Assembly (NCBI GenBank): GCA_002451085.1
Contig: DKBE01000022.1
Coordinates: 235 to 29,669, forward strand
Direction: 5' to 3'
DNA: 29,435 nt
Source of the DNA: Proteobacteria bacterium UBA6908
Lineage (GTDB): Bacteria; Pseudomonadota; Gammaproteobacteria; Acidiferrobacterales; UBA6901
Positions 6,832 to 15,120 of the stretch are shown piece by piece. The translations under genes were made by a program, and so were the position numbers. The notes beneath the pieces are model-generated. The model saw only the letters and a list, made by a program, of their open reading frames with translations. It was not told where the DNA came from and ran no database searches. Position 1 is the stretch's first letter. Every line of letters begins with the position of its first letter.

Positions 6832-9276
6832 ATGCCCAAATTGAACCGCAAAATAATCCTGTTGGGGACGCTCTTGCTGGCCAGTTGCGCCACGCTGGTT
6901 TCGAATTATGAAAAACTCTATGGCCCGTCGACGCCCAGGGATCGGGTCACATCAGCGGAACAGATTGCGTCGTCCGGCCATGTTTCATTTGAGAAACAGG
7001 TGCGGCCGATTCTCGATCGCCGCTGTATTGCGTGCCACAGCTGTTACGACGCACCCTGCCAGCTCAACCTGACCTCCTACGAAGGTCTCGACCGCGGGGT
7101 CAACCCGGAACTGGTTTATAACGGCGGACGGTTTACGACGGCCCCCCCAACCCGGCTCGGCATTGATGCCCAGACCACGACCGGTTGGCGCGCCAGAGGA
7201 TTTCAACCGGTGCTGAACGAGCGTGCCAATACGAGCCTGGCCCATCTCGACAACTCGCTGCTGTACAAGGCGCTGCTGTTGAAGCGTCGTGACCATTTTC
7301 CGACTTCCGGGCGCTTGTCACCCAAGTATGGGGTAGGTTCCGAGCTGGAGAGCGATAAGGATTCGTTGATTCAGCCGAACACGTGTCCCGCCATCGAAGA
7401 CTATGAGCGACACGGGCGTCAGCATCCGCAGTGGGGCATGCCGTTCGGGTTTCCCGCACTGGCCGATGATGAATTCAGAACGATAGAGGCCTGGTTGGTG
7501 CAGGGCTCCCCGGTCGAGCCGCCGACGATGTTGTCGCCAGCGGTTCAGCGCGAGGTCGCCAAGTGGGAGAAATTTTTCAACGGCGCCTCGGCCAGGGAAC
7601 GGCTGATGTCACGCTATCTGTACGAGCATCTGTTCCTCGGACACCTGTACTTCGATCAGACGGCACCCGGCCAGTATTTTATGCTGGTGCGATCGCGCAG
7701 CGCACCCGGCCAGCCGATCGACCTGATCGCTTCCGTACGTCCCTACGACGATCCGGGCACGAAGATCTTTTATTACCGGTTGCAACGTTACGACCGCACC
7801 ATCGTCGACAAGACCCATCTTCCCTATGCGCTCAACGACCATCGTCTGGCGCGGCTGCAGGAATTGTTTCTCAAGCCGAAGTATGCCGTGGCGGAGTTGC
7901 CGGGTTATGAACCGAAGCTGTCGGCCAATCCTTTTAAAACCTTTGCCGCGATTCCGCCGCGCAGCCGCTACCAGTTCATGCTTGATGAGGCGCACTTCAT
8001 TATCGCCGGATTCATCAAGGGGCCGGTGTGCCGCGGTTCAATCGCGCTCAGCGTGATCGACGATCATTTCTGGGTGATGTTCTCCAGCCCGGAAGGCGAT
8101 CTGCTGAGTGGCGATGCTGCGTTCCTTGCGAACCATAGTGATGATCTGCGCATTCCCTCGGAGCGCGAGGATAAAATCGGGCTGATCACGGCCTGGAACG
8201 CGTATTATGACTATGCGCAACGGTACTTCCTGTCCAAGGTGGAATATATCAACCAGACCTATCCCCGGGGAGAGGGGTTTGGACTCAAGCAGATCTGGGA
8301 CGGTGGCAAGGCCAATCGCAGTGCCGCGCTCACCGTGTATCGCCACTATGACAGTGCCACCGTGGTGCAGGGATTTGTCGGCGAGATCCCGAAGACCGGC
8401 TGGGTGATCGATTACCCGTTGCTTGAGCGAATTCATTATCTGCTGGTGGCCGGTTTTAATGTCTACGGCCCTGCCAGCCACCAGTTGGCCACACGTACCT
8501 ACATGGATTTTCTGCGCATCGAAGCGGAGCTTAATTTCCTGGTATTTCTACCGAGCGAACAGCGCCTGCCGCTGTATCGGCAATGGTACCGGGGCACGGA
8601 CTACCCGAAAAAGCTCGAGCGCCTGATCTCCAACAGCGTGTCGAAGTACGGCACCCGCAAGCCGTCTATACAATTTGAAACCGCCGACAGCAAAAAGGAA
8701 TTTTTTGTCAAGGTCTATCAGCACCTGGGCAACGCACGATCGGCGTATGACACGATCAACTGGTGCCGGTCATTTCCGTTGCAGTGCGCGTCACTGAAGC
8801 AGGATGCAAGGTCCGCCGCCGTCGAAAACGCATTTCGACGCCTGAGTGGCGCCAAAGGCCGGATCACGGATGTGTTTCCCAACGTCACGTTTGTGCGCGT
8901 CATCGTCGATGGATCAGTTGAAAATGATCTGGTCTACACCCTGGTGCGCAATAAATCCTACCTCAACATCACGTCGCTGATACCGACCGAAAAGAGCCGC
9001 ATCAAGGGCGAAGACACGCTCGACGTGGTCAAGGGTTTCATCGGCGCTTATCCAAACTTCTTTCTCGAGCTGCGCCTTGGGGATCTGCAGGCCTTCGTCG
9101 ACGAGTATGTGGCGATCGACAGCTTTCAGCGCTACGACGCGTTGATCGACAAATATGGCATCCGGCGCAGCAACCCGGGCTTCTGGCACAGCGCAGACTG
9201 GTTTAATGCCAAGTACCGCCATGATCTGCCGATTCAGGCCGGGGTATTCGATCTGAACCGGTATCAGAATCGCTAG
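6832..9276 (+). CDS. cti: Fatty acid cis/trans isomerase (Cti), lipoprotein form
   Basis: The 814-residue protein matches Cti, the periplasmic haem enzyme that converts cis- to trans-unsaturated acyl chains of membrane lipids in response to solvents, heat or osmotic stress. A single c-type haem site C65-I-A-C68-H69 (ILDRRCIACHSCYDAPC) follows VSFEKQVRPI, as in the family. The N-terminus has a lipobox (LLASC, Cys19), so this copy is predicted to be membrane-anchored. The C-terminus GIRRSNPGFWHSADWFNAKY followed by AGVFDLNRYQNR is the characteristic family end. It lies 44 bases after the MscS gene on the same strand, fitting a membrane-stress role (inference). A decayed copy of a Cti C-terminus lies at 11684-11895. 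Confidence 0.93.
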   Translation: MPKLNRKIILLGTLLLASCATLVSNYEKLYGPSTPRDRVTSAEQIASSGHVSFEKQVRPILDRRCIACHSCYDAPCQLNLTSYEGLDRGVNPELVYNGGRFTTAPPTRLGIDAQTTTGWRARGFQPVLNERANTSLAHLDNSLLYKALLLKRRDHFPTSGRLSPKYGVGSELESDKDSLIQPNTCPAIEDYERHGRQHPQWGMPFGFPALADDEFRTIEAWLVQGSPVEPPTMLSPAVQREVAKWEKFFNGASARERLMSRYLYEHLFLGHLYFDQTAPGQYFMLVRSRSAPGQPIDLIASVRPYDDPGTKIFYYRLQRYDRTIVDKTHLPYALNDHRLARLQELFLKPKYAVAELPGYEPKLSANPFKTFAAIPPRSRYQFMLDEAHFIIAGFIKGPVCRGSIALSVIDDHFWVMFSSPEGDLLSGDAAFLANHSDDLRIPSEREDKIGLITAWNAYYDYAQRYFLSKVEYINQTYPRGEGFGLKQIWDGGKANRSAALTVYRHYDSATVVQGFVGEIPKTGWVIDYPLLERIHYLLVAGFNVYGPASHQLATRTYMDFLRIEAELNFLVFLPSEQRLPLYRQWYRGTDYPKKLERLISNSVSKYGTRKPSIQFETADSKKEFFVKVYQHLGNARSAYDTINWCRSFPLQCASLKQDARSAAVENAFRRLSGAKGRITDVFPNVTFVRVIVDGSVENDLVYTLVRNKSYLNITSLIPTEKSRIKGEDTLDVVKGFIGAYPNFFLELRLGDLQAFVDEYVAIDSFQRYDALIDKYGIRRSNPGFWHSADWFNAKYRHDLPIQAGVFDLNRYQNR

Positions 9277-9379
9277 GCGTTGATGCACAAATGGCAAGGT
9301 GTGCACTGGAATGTCATCAGTTTCAGGTTCGCTTCTACATAGTTGTTTTTAATGTGAATCAACCCGGGAACCGCTGCAT

Positions 9380-10432
9380 TTGAGTATCATCATGGACTTC
9401 CGGGAAATTGCCGGCCCACCGAGCACGACCGCAAGCACCGTGACAGTGAGAGCAGCGCGATCATTCATGGTTGGCGTATGCATGCAAGCATGCAGTGCCT
9501 GTAGATTCGGTACCATCACAAGATTAGGGCTTGTGGTGTTATTCGCGACGTTTCCGTACCCGCTTCAGGCTGACATTAATGACATCCTTGAGGCGATTCG
9601 TCAGAGTGAGTTCCGCTTCGCTCGCGCGACCAGCGAGGTGCCGTTCTATCCGGTGGGTTGGTTCCAATACCGCTACTATCCGGCCACCGAATTTCGGGAT
9701 GAGCAGGGCGTGCAGCCGGCGGCAGATGTTGCCGAACACACAATCAGTTTTGGAGCCGTGTTGCCCGTCTATGTCGATCGACGCGACATGGTCCTGCTGG
9801 GTGGAGATGTGGCGCGCGACGCGATCCAGGTTAAATCCGGTCCGTATCAGGATCAGCGCATCATTCGCCTGACACCAGTTGCCGTGTGGCTGCATCAGAT
9901 CGACAAGGATGACATGTTGGGGGTGTTCGCAGCGCCGATTCTCAGCAAGGAAATGGTCAGTGACCAGCCATGGAACACCAATGGATTTGGTGGCGTGATC
10001 GGCATGCACTGGCATAGCGATACCCTGCAATGGCTGTATGGCGGAGTTTACGAGTACAACTTTGGCGGGAGCTATCTCTATCCGTACCTTGGACTTCAGT
10101 GGCAACCGACTCCGCAGTGGTCGGTGGCGCTGCTTTTTCCATGGCCGTCCATTTCCTACACCCCGGCGCCACGCTGGCTGCTGCAGTTGGGCGTTGCGCC
10201 CGGCGGATCCAGCTGGGTGTCACAGGGCGATGGCTTTGAGAATACGCAGACGTTTAGCGCGTGGAATCTCAGCGCTGGCATTGCTTATCGTCTGCAAGGA
10301 CCGTGGTGGTTGTATGCCGGCGCCGGGGCGACCGGATTTCGCGGCTTGACGCAGAAAATGCCTGGGAGCGAATCGCGGTTTGAAGCTCAGTCGAGTCCGG
10401 TGTACACGCTCTCGATTCAGTTTCGACCGTGA
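9380..10432 (+). CDS. Outer-membrane beta-barrel protein, DUF6268-like
   Basis: The reading frame gives up to 350 residues. The core shows many amphipathic strands typical of a barrel (HTISFGAVLPVYVDRRDMVL, WLYGGVYEYNFGGSYLYPYL, WSVALLFPWPSISYTPAPRW, LLQLGVAPGGSSWV, terminal YTLSIQFRP). The sequence recalls DUF6268 barrel proteins; function is unknown. The true start is uncertain. The first ~30 codons from 9380 do not look like a signal peptide. ATGs at 9467 and 9482 give a shorter N-terminus ending in the hydrophobic LGLVVLFATFPYPLQA with cleavage before DIND, and are more plausible, although none has a clear ribosome site. It follows cti by about 100 bases and converges with the BamA-like gene. 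Confidence 0.72.
   Translation: MSIIMDFREIAGPPSTTASTVTVRAARSFMVGVCMQACSACRFGTITRLGLVVLFATFPYPLQADINDILEAIRQSEFRFARATSEVPFYPVGWFQYRYYPATEFRDEQGVQPAADVAEHTISFGAVLPVYVDRRDMVLLGGDVARDAIQVKSGPYQDQRIIRLTPVAVWLHQIDKDDMLGVFAAPILSKEMVSDQPWNTNGFGGVIGMHWHSDTLQWLYGGVYEYNFGGSYLYPYLGLQWQPTPQWSVALLFPWPSISYTPAPRWLLQLGVAPGGSSWVSQGDGFENTQTFSAWNLSAGIAYRLQGPWWLYAGAGATGFRGLTQKMPGSESRFEAQSSPVYTLSIQFRP
9479..9494. repeat. Inverted repeat TGCATGC-AA-GCATGCA
   Basis: Seven-base arms (9479-9485 and 9488-9494) separated by two bases sit over the candidate start codons of the barrel gene at 9467/9482. The dyad could form a small hairpin in the mRNA or be a protein site. It also overlaps what would be the signal-peptide region if translation begins upstream. 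Confidence 0.3.
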
Positions 10433-10458
10433 AATCTCGTTAACGAATTAATTAATCA

Positions 10459-10475
10459 GCCGGTTCAGGCCGGCC
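10459..10475. terminator. Weak hairpin between convergent genes
   Basis: GCCGG-TTCAGG-CCGGC lies in the ~50-base gap between the two converging outer-membrane protein genes. On the - strand it is followed by an AT-rich stretch (TGATTAATTAATT) rather than a clean T-tract, so it is at best a weak intrinsic terminator for the BamA-like gene. Confidence 0.25.
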
Positions 10476-10482
10476 CGGGAGC

Positions 10483-11553
10483 TCAGATGCCCCAGCCGAA
10501 TCGCAGGTAGATGCCCCGGTTGGAACCATTGCCATCGGCGTATTCGAGTGTCGCCACCATTCCCTCTTTCGGCTTCACCATGAAGAAGAGACCGCCGCCA
10601 ATGGTGGGGTAAATATTTGAGCTGTCGCCACAACCTTTGTCGCCGCCATACAGACAGGCAACTCCGGTGAACAGGGTGATTCCCCAGCGTTCGCCGAGCC
10701 GAAAGCGTTCTTCTGCTTCAATGGAGGACATATTGCGACCGAGATACTGCCCTGATGTGTAGCCTCGCAACTGGATCGTGGCGTACCCGCCGGGTGGCGC
10801 ATCCGATGTCCAGTGATTGTTGAGGCGCCAGACAAAAACATTTCCTTCGCCATGCGGGAGGTAGTGCTTGTAGCCAAGCCGATAGACGTCAAAGCTCACG
10901 TCTCCACCAAGACCCTTGCGGTAGGCGATGTTGTTCAGGTCGACGATCATCCCGGCGCTCGGAGAATTCTGATCATTACGGGTGTCGTAATTGATGACGG
11001 CGCCAATGCCGATGGAATCAAAACCGGTCAGCCCCAGTTGCTCGAGAATTTCACCGGATAGGGCATCTTCCCCCACGATCGTATAGTTGGTATTGGTCGC
11101 TTGCGCACCGACAAACCAGTGTTCCTTGACACGGTACAGGTAGCGTCCGGCCAGCGCCTTCAGCTGGTCTTCGGTCTGGAGCGGGAACCCGGTTCCCAGG
11201 AAATCTTCGTACTGGTTCTTGACCTTGCCGCCACCGTAAAAGGCCGTGAGGCGGTGGTGGTTCTCCCCAAAGTTGGTGCGCGCGAACAGCCCGCCGACCT
11301 TGGAACCCGTGGTGGTGTAGAGAACTTGGGCCCCGATCATTGACACGGAGGAAGCAGGATCCATCCGGAACATGTAGGCCGCCATGAGCCCACCCGAGGT
11401 GCCGAGCTTGGGATCCGATGACACGATCGGCACGACCAGCCATGGCGATTCGATCGCATTTTCCTCTGCCGCGTCCGGGATTTTTGAAGCCACCGCCGCT
11501 TCGGTCACGGCCAACAGAGCCAGGCAACAGGTAGCAAAGGCGCGACTTGTCAT
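10483..11553 (-). CDS. BamA/TamA-family outer-membrane barrel without POTRA domains
   Basis: The 356-residue protein has a signal peptide (MTSRAFATCCLALLAVTEAA) and then the 16-strand Omp85-type barrel only. Visible features are SSDPKLGTSGGLMAAYMF at the barrel start, the D-T-R-N element (INYDTRNDQNSPSAGMIVDL), the loop-6 motif in the form LRGY (YATIQLRGYTSGQYLG) followed by SSIEAEERFRLGERWGITLF, and the C-terminal strand GIYLRFGWGI. Omp85 proteins insert or secrete proteins; members lacking POTRA domains are usually annotated as surface antigen D15-like and their role is unclear. The ATG at 11553 is preceded by a GGGA element; a TTG lies one codon upstream. It is the only - strand gene between 4373 and 15220. 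Confidence 0.85.
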   Translation of the reverse strand: MTSRAFATCCLALLAVTEAAVASKIPDAAEENAIESPWLVVPIVSSDPKLGTSGGLMAAYMFRMDPASSVSMIGAQVLYTTTGSKVGGLFARTNFGENHHRLTAFYGGGKVKNQYEDFLGTGFPLQTEDQLKALAGRYLYRVKEHWFVGAQATNTNYTIVGEDALSGEILEQLGLTGFDSIGIGAVINYDTRNDQNSPSAGMIVDLNNIAYRKGLGGDVSFDVYRLGYKHYLPHGEGNVFVWRLNNHWTSDAPPGGYATIQLRGYTSGQYLGRNMSSIEAEERFRLGERWGITLFTGVACLYGGDKGCGDSSNIYPTIGGGLFFMVKPKEGMVATLEYADGNGSNRGIYLRFGWGI

Positions 11554-11683
11554 CAATGAAACGTCCCACTGGTAGCAGTGTGTCTACGATACCTGTTCAA
11601 GGTAAGCAACTCAAAGACGATCTTTGTACAGCCCTTTGCAAGACACGTTCATTGGACTGATTCCGCCGTAAACGGCCTGCCAT

Positions 11684-11895
11684 CGCTTACCGGTTACCGG
11701 GAACATCAAGATTCGGCTTGGGGACGTAATTGTCGCCGAAAAGCCAAAAACACCGGCGGTTGGGCCGTGCCAGGCCAATGATTGGAAAGTACGGTATCGG
11801 TCGCCGCAACCCGAAGTTCTGGCGGAGCACCGACTGGGTTAACGCCAAGTACCAGCATGATGAACTGGTCCCGGCGGGTGTCTTTCAGGTTGTGC
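11684..11895 (+). pseudogene. cti: Decayed C-terminus of a second cti gene
   Basis: Bases 11778-11891 encode MIGKYGIGRRNPKFWRSTDW followed by VNAKYQHDELVPAGVFQV, clearly matching the end of the intact Cti upstream (DKYGIRRSNPGFWHSADWFN, then AKYRHDLPIQAGVFDL). About 70 bases earlier, in a different frame, RLGD is encoded at 11714-11725. The distance from RLGD to KYG is 73 bases here against 78 in the intact gene, which indicates a frameshifting deletion. Similarity may reach back to about 11684 (CGCTTAC, matching the IGAYPN region). There is no start, no haem motif and no stop at the family end, so this is a remnant. Identity is too low for a recent tandem copy of the neighbouring cti. Confidence 0.78.
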
Positions 11896-12042
11896 CCAGT
11901 CCCATAGGCGGTTATCGTGAACAGAACGCGGCTCGCCCTTCACAGCGAATGATCAGGAATTTGCAGGTCATCGTCGCTGTGGCCGCGCCGGCCAAGTTAA
12001 AGACCAGGCCACGTCAATCAACACGCAACGGGAGGTATTGCC

Positions 12043-12615
12043 ATGGTGAAATCAATACTCAAACGGTCGCTGGTTCTATTGCTTCTTTGGCTGCCCGGGA
12101 TCCCGGCACAGGCCGATGACTACACTGATACCATTCGGGTGTTTCGTAATGCCGGCCAGACAAAGACATTCTTCGGAAACAGCTATGGTTATGCGGTATT
12201 TCCGACCATCGGCAAGGGCGGGATCGGTATCGGCGGTGCGCATGGCTCTGGTCGGGTGTATGCGCAAGGCAACTATACGGGCGATACCAAAATGACCCAA
12301 ATTACAGTCGGTGCGCAGTTGGGAGGCCAGGCCTACAGCCAGATGATCTTCTTTCAGAACGAGCGCGCATACAAGGATTTCACCAGCGGCAATTTTGAGT
12401 TCGGTGCCCAAGCGACTGCCGTGGCAATCACGGTCGGGGCCTCGGCACAGACCACGACGACCGGAACCTCGGCGGGAGCCACCGGCACACGAAAGCAAGG
12501 AGCGGCAGCCGGGCTCTATCACGGGGGGATGGCTGTGTTCACCATTGCCAAGGGTGGCTTGATGTACGAAGCCAGTATCGGTGGTCAGAAGTTCAGCTAC
12601 ACACCTAAAAAATAG
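12043..12615 (+). CDS. SYLF (YSC84-type) lipid-binding domain protein, secreted
   Basis: The 190-residue protein has a signal peptide (MVKSILKRSLVLLLLWLPGI, cleavage near AQADD). The SYLF domain follows: FFGNSYGYAVFPTIGKGGIG, GIGGAHGSGRVYAQG, then GGQAYSQMIFFQNERAYKDF. The yeast Ysc84 and SH3YL1 relatives bind phosphoinositides; bacterial secreted versions are of unknown function and presumed to bind lipid or the envelope. A Thr/Gly/Ala-rich insert (ASAQTTTTGTSAGATGTR) interrupts the late part. GGGAGG at 12031-12036 lies 6 bases before the ATG. The cti remnant lies just upstream; a large hairpin at 12638-12673 follows. Confidence 0.85.
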   Translation: MVKSILKRSLVLLLLWLPGIPAQADDYTDTIRVFRNAGQTKTFFGNSYGYAVFPTIGKGGIGIGGAHGSGRVYAQGNYTGDTKMTQITVGAQLGGQAYSQMIFFQNERAYKDFTSGNFEFGAQATAVAITVGASAQTTTTGTSAGATGTRKQGAAAGLYHGGMAVFTIAKGGLMYEASIGGQKFSYTPKK

Positions 12616-12983
12616 TCGCGCGCGAAACCATTGTTTATCGCACGAGCGTGACCAGGGCCTGGTCAATGTGCGAGACATTGCTGAACGGCTGGTTCGTTCA
12701 CCGGCCGTCAGTCGTGCAGGGGTGTCGAATTCGCGTTGCCAGGGAAGGTCCTCATGCCTCATCGGGTGTTGTGCGTGCCTGGCGTCAAATGCGCAGTGTG
12801 TTCCAGGCGCCGGTCGCGCGTACAAAAGATTGCCGGTATCAGTGCACTGATCCACGAGTTGCGGCGATCAGCTCCGATGACCGGGCCATCTATTGCAAAA
12901 TCGGCAAGGCATTTTGATCGTGACATCAGGTCGTGTTCCAGTTTAGATGAGGCCTCAATCGGCACCGTGGGTGGAATGAGCCT
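12616..12983. other. 368-base non-coding stretch with a hairpin
   Basis: No convincing gene is seen between the SYLF gene and the lipoprotein hydrolase. Open frames present are short, rich in Arg/Cys/Ser and lack ribosome sites. The only structure I can see is the nested inverted repeat at 12638-12673. A GGA element 9 bases before 12984 probably serves the next gene. Confidence 0.5.
12638..12673. repeat. Nested inverted repeat / two-part hairpin
   Basis: Outer arms TCGCAC (12638-12643) and GTGCGA (12668-12673) enclose inner arms TGACCAGG (12649-12656) and CCTGGTCA (12658-12665). All pairs are perfect, with a small asymmetric internal loop. It lies 22 bases after the SYLF stop. There is no T-tract, so it is not a standard intrinsic terminator; mRNA 3'-end protection or an operator are alternatives. 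Confidence 0.5.
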
Positions 12984-14357
12984 ATGACTCAATGCAGATT
13001 GATCAAGACCGTTTCTGTGACTATGGGCGGCCAGCGAATCCGCAGGTTGGTGCCGGTGATCGTGCTCGGCTGCGTATTGATTGGGCTGACCGGCTGCATC
13101 TTCCAGGAAGTCAAAGAGCAACAACAAAAGATCAGTGCACTGTGCACCGTGGAGGGAAAGGTGCGCACCGACAAGTCGGACAATTATCCCCTGGTCGTGC
13201 TGTTGCTGCGCCGTCCGGACGGGATCAGCGATATCAAGGTCAAATGGCAATTGGCCGATCATTATGTCCTGGAAGGCCCCGGGCGGTGGTTTTTTCGCGC
13301 ATCCCCTGGGAACTATGCCCTGGTGGCATTCGAGGACCGCAATGCAAACCTGATTTATGAGCCCGACGAACCGGCGCTGGATACCCTCCCCAATCAGTTG
13401 ATTGCCTGCGGGGCCGGAATGCGAATTGAGAATCCGGAGTTGGTCATCCCGGTCACCGGACGCGTCGCTGTTGACGGCCCGGTCGACATCGCCGGCCTGC
13501 AGGTGCGGACGATTCAGCAGCAGCTGGATATCAGCCTCGGTGCCGTGACCGCGGTCGGCGAGGTTACAACACTCGATGACCCGCGCTTCAGTGAGGAGCA
13601 TGCCAGCCAGGGATTATGGCATCCATTTGATTTTCTGTTTGAGGCACGACCGGGCATCTACTTTCTCGAACCGTATAATAAAAAGAAGACACCAGTATTG
13701 TTTGTGCATGGGATCGGTGGCACACCGATCAACTTCCGTTATCTGATCGAGCATCTTGACCGTGAGCGCTTCCAGCCGTGGGTCTACTACTACCCATCGG
13801 GTGCGCACCTTAACGGAGTGGCTGACCACCTCGACCAGACAGTCAAACGCCTGCAGCTGATGCACGGATTCAAGCGCTTGCTGCTGGTTGCCCACAGCAT
13901 GGGCGGCCTTGTATCCCGCGGGTTTCTGTTGCGCAACCAGACGGAGACACAACGCGCTGATATCCCGTTGTTTGTGTCCATCTCCACACCCTGGGGCGGC
14001 GTGCCGTTTGCCGCGACGGGCGTGAAGCATGCACCCACGGTGGTCTGGGTGTGGTACGACATGGCTCCCCGGAGCGCCTATTTGCGACAGCTCTTTTATC
14101 GCGACCCGGATCGCATCACGGAACATCGTTCGCTGCCGCCCGAAACCACACACCATTTGCTGTTCGGGTTTCAACGCGACAGCCTTTCTCTCGGTGAATC
14201 CGACGATCAGGTGGTGAGTGTCGCGAGTCAACTCTATCCGGGTGCCCAGCAGGATGCGGTTCGGCTGTATGGGTTTGATGCAACCCACGAGGGTATCCTT
14301 GAAAAAGATATGGTTTCTCGTCTCTTGAACCAGCTGTTGGTCGAGGCCATACGCTAG
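12984..14357 (+). CDS. Lipoprotein alpha/beta hydrolase (lipase-like)
   Basis: The 457-residue protein has a lipobox LTGC (Cys38), so it is predicted to be a lipoprotein. An N-terminal domain (~40-225) resembles a beta-sandwich carbohydrate- or protein-binding fold (RTDKSDNYPLVVLLLRRPDG, ASPGNYALVAFEDRNANL). The hydrolase domain follows: oxyanion strand PVLFVHGIGG (237-246), nucleophile elbow AHSMGG with Ser305, and STPWGGVPFA after it. Likely acid residues are D407/D408 (SDDQVVSV), and the likely catalytic His is H435 (DATHEGIL). The layout matches triacylglycerol lipase or PGAP1-like esterases; substrate is unknown. ATG 12984 is used; an internal ATG at 13023 would also keep the lipobox. 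A second, unrelated-looking lipoprotein hydrolase lies at 28474. Confidence 0.85.
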   Translation: MTQCRLIKTVSVTMGGQRIRRLVPVIVLGCVLIGLTGCIFQEVKEQQQKISALCTVEGKVRTDKSDNYPLVVLLLRRPDGISDIKVKWQLADHYVLEGPGRWFFRASPGNYALVAFEDRNANLIYEPDEPALDTLPNQLIACGAGMRIENPELVIPVTGRVAVDGPVDIAGLQVRTIQQQLDISLGAVTAVGEVTTLDDPRFSEEHASQGLWHPFDFLFEARPGIYFLEPYNKKKTPVLFVHGIGGTPINFRYLIEHLDRERFQPWVYYYPSGAHLNGVADHLDQTVKRLQLMHGFKRLLLVAHSMGGLVSRGFLLRNQTETQRADIPLFVSISTPWGGVPFAATGVKHAPTVVWVWYDMAPRSAYLRQLFYRDPDRITEHRSLPPETTHHLLFGFQRDSLSLGESDDQVVSVASQLYPGAQQDAVRLYGFDATHEGILEKDMVSRLLNQLLVEAIR

Positions 14358-14428
14358 TCGGACACCACGGGCGCGCCGGGTGGCCAGCACTGCAAACAGG
14401 CGGATAAAATGCTATTGTGCACGCGATT

Positions 14429-14449
14429 TTGCCAGCCATGGCAATTGCC
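14429..14449. repeat. Overlapping dyads TTGCCA-N4-TGGCAA and GGCAATTGCC
   Basis: TTGCCA (14429-14434) and TGGCAA (14439-14444) form a 16-base dyad that overlaps a 10-base palindrome GGCAATTGCC (14440-14449), about 50 bases before the start of the two-repeat paralogue. The position suits an operator or promoter-proximal site. A looser GCCA-N2-TGGC element also occurs upstream of the other paralogue near 4490-4499. Confidence 0.35.
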
Positions 14450-14495
14450 GTTCTAAAGAATCACAACTCGATTTCATTCACAAGGAGTCTGTTCC

Positions 14496-15095
14496 ATGAC
14501 CAAAGTACTGAGAGTGATCGCTATTGCCGCATTGTTCGCCGTTGGATCGCCGGCATTGCTGGCCGCCGAGAAGGCCGCCGACAAAGGTGCCGGGAAGAGC
14601 GGCGCCATCGTGCTGACCAGTTCCATGCACGCCAAGGCCACGGTCGTCGGTGTCAAGCAGAAGGAGCGCGAGATTACGCTGCGTGACGAGAAGGGTGCCG
14701 AAATGACGATGGTGGCCGGTGACGAGGTTCGCAACTTCAAGCAGATCAAGAAGGGCGACATCGTTGAGGTTGAATATCATGTTGCTGTCGCCTCGATGCT
14801 CGAGAAGGTCAAGAACATGAACGTGGCTGGAGAAAGCAGCGCCGTGCAGCGCGCCCCAGCCGGTGCCAAGCCCGGCGTGATGGCCGAACACACCCGCACG
14901 ATCATCGCCACCGTGCTCGAGGTGAACGCCAAGGAACGCCTGCTCACGGCCCAGGGCCCGAAGGGTGGTGTTGTGACCATCAAGGTTCCGGCTGAAATGA
15001 AAACCTTTGACAGCCTGAAGAAGGGCGACAAGATCTCCGCCGTGTACAGCGAGGCGATCGCCGTTTCCGTCAAGACCCCGGAAAAGAAGAAATAA
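14496..15095 (+). CDS. Periplasmic two-repeat protein (paralogue of 4587-5150)
   Basis: The 199-residue protein has a signal peptide (MTKVLRVIAIAALFAVGSPA, cleavage near LLAAE). The rest duplicates a ~55-residue module: repeat 1 ATVVGVKQKEREITLRDEKG to GDIVEVEYHVAVA; repeat 2 IATVLEVNAKERLLTAQGPK to GDKISAVYSEAIAVSV. The linker RAPAGAKPG and the Lys-rich end TPEKKK are shared with the paralogue at 4587-5150, as are EVRNF..IKKGD and RLLT.QGPKG. AAGGAG lies 9 bases before the ATG. Unlike its paralogue it is not coupled to a channel gene. It is a single gene ending in a strong intrinsic terminator at 15121-15150, which suggests high expression (inference). No function is known. Confidence 0.75.
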   Translation: MTKVLRVIAIAALFAVGSPALLAAEKAADKGAGKSGAIVLTSSMHAKATVVGVKQKEREITLRDEKGAEMTMVAGDEVRNFKQIKKGDIVEVEYHVAVASMLEKVKNMNVAGESSAVQRAPAGAKPGVMAEHTRTIIATVLEVNAKERLLTAQGPKGGVVTIKVPAEMKTFDSLKKGDKISAVYSEAIAVSVKTPEKKK

Positions 15096-15120
15096 TCGGT
15101 TTAGTACTGTTCGTAACGAG

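Noticed and set aside
12648..12917. Possible small gene in the 368-base gap
   Set aside because: It begins inside the hairpin, has no ribosome site, and has unusual Cys/Arg/Ser composition without a domain.
12759..13601. - strand open frame of 280 codons over the gap before the hydrolase
   Set aside because: It is mostly antisense to the hydrolase gene and shows no recognisable protein pattern.
14496..15095. The two-repeat proteins as a named enzyme family
   Set aside because: No catalytic motif is visible and the likeness to DUF5666-type barrels is too general to name a function.
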